A model generated the notes under the pieces. That model saw only the letters and a list, made by a program, of their open reading frames with translations. It was not told the DNA's origin and did not search any database. Both the position numbers and the translations under genes were made by a program. This document shows positions 7,488 to 7,630 of a stretch of DNA of 7,630 nucleotides, in pieces (within the stretch, counting starts at the first letter, position 1; every line of letters begins with the position of its first letter). This stretch comes from an uncultured Opitutales bacterium. Lineage in GTDB: Bacteria; Verrucomicrobiota; Verrucomicrobiia; Opitutales; UBA2995. Location of the stretch: positions 1 through 7,630 of the forward strand of contig CALGUT010000630.1 of the NCBI GenBank assembly GCA_937920335.1, in the 5' to 3' direction.

Positions 7488-7630
7488 AACTTTATCATCG
7501 CATGATAAAGTTTCGAGACTAGATCGCATCCTATACTACCGGTTGTTTTTCGCGATTGCGACGATAGCAATCGTTGCCGATCGACTGACTAAGTGGATTG
7601 TCCAAAAGACATTGCCCTATGGGACTTACC
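7477..7630 (+). CDS. lspA: Lipoprotein signal peptidase (signal peptidase II), N-terminal part (partial)
   Basis: LspA is the inner-membrane aspartyl protease that removes signal peptides from diacylated prolipoproteins. The gene runs off the right edge; 51 codons are present. Tandem in-frame ATGs lie at 7471, 7474 and 7477; I give 7477, but 7471 is equally possible. The only later in-frame start, TTG at 7543, would remove the basic YYR segment just before the membrane helix. Residues about 1-22 are polar, 23-34 (LFFAIATIAIVA) begin the first transmembrane segment, and DRLTK at 35-39 matches the conserved D..TK motif that follows helix 1. The two catalytic Asp lie beyond the window. The start overlaps the end of the DksA-like gene by 11 nt (17 nt from 7471), implying coupled translation. 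The order ileS then lspA is common in bacteria, which supports the call. Confidence 0.88.
   Translation, partial: MATRTLSSHDKVSRLDRILYYRLFFAIATIAIVADRLTKWIVQKTLPYGTY
7488..7512 (+). repeat. Perfect 11-bp inverted repeat with CGC loop at the lspA start
   Basis: AACTTTATCAT and ATGATAAAGTT are exact reverse complements separated by CGC, and a G-U pair (7487 with 7513) can extend the stem. The stem begins right after the TAG stop of the DksA-like gene and lies within about codons 4-12 of lspA. It is AU-rich and followed only by UUUCG, so it is a weak candidate for an intrinsic terminator; it could instead slow ribosomes or protect mRNA ends. Confidence 0.7.

Noticed and set aside
7502..7522. 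ATG inside the hairpin as the lspA start
   Set aside because: It is out of frame with lspA and reaches a TAG stop after six codons.

Overview
This 7.6-kb window is a compact stretch of bacterial chromosome with two divergent gene clusters around one intergenic region of about 290 bp. The protein sequences (a large SpoIVB/S55-type exported protein, a zinc-binding bacterial IleS with a KISKS loop, and a DksA-like protein with a long lysine-rich tail), together with start codons that lack Shine-Dalgarno sequences, suggest a Verrucomicrobia/PVC-type bacterium, perhaps Opitutae. This assignment comes from recall of family sequences and is moderate at best.

Leftward cluster (minus strand, about 3594 down to 1): gpmI (cofactor-independent phosphoglycerate mutase, complete), then 9 nt later a complete 584-aa secreted protein with SpoIVB peptidase S55 motifs, then 1 nt later the first 83 codons of another exported protein that runs off the window and looks like the start of a beta-propeller protein. 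The spacing suggests one transcription unit. The last two products act outside the cytoplasm, whereas GpmI is glycolytic, so the operon need not be a single pathway.

Intergenic region (3595-3888): must hold the promoters of gpmI and ileS. It contains a TATATT-like -10 for gpmI, a TTGACT hexamer upstream of ileS, a 10-bp palindrome and a small direct repeat. There is no T-box or other recognisable riboswitch.

Rightward cluster (plus strand, 3889 to the end): ileS (isoleucyl-tRNA synthetase, complete), a 260-aa DksA/TraR-like protein, and the first 51 codons of lspA (signal peptidase II). The order ileS - DksA-like - lspA matches, from memory, B. subtilis ileS-ylyA-lspA. The DksA-like gene is the most unusual: it has lost three of the four zinc-finger cysteines and carries a lysine/alanine-rich, histone-H1-like N-terminal extension. 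Its stop codon overlaps the lspA start, and a perfect 11-bp inverted repeat begins directly after that stop.

I see no mobile element, CRISPR array, tRNA, rRNA or phage gene. Most of the window is ordinary housekeeping sequence. The points worth pursuing are the DksA-like protein, the hairpin at the lspA junction and the motif order in the S55 protein.
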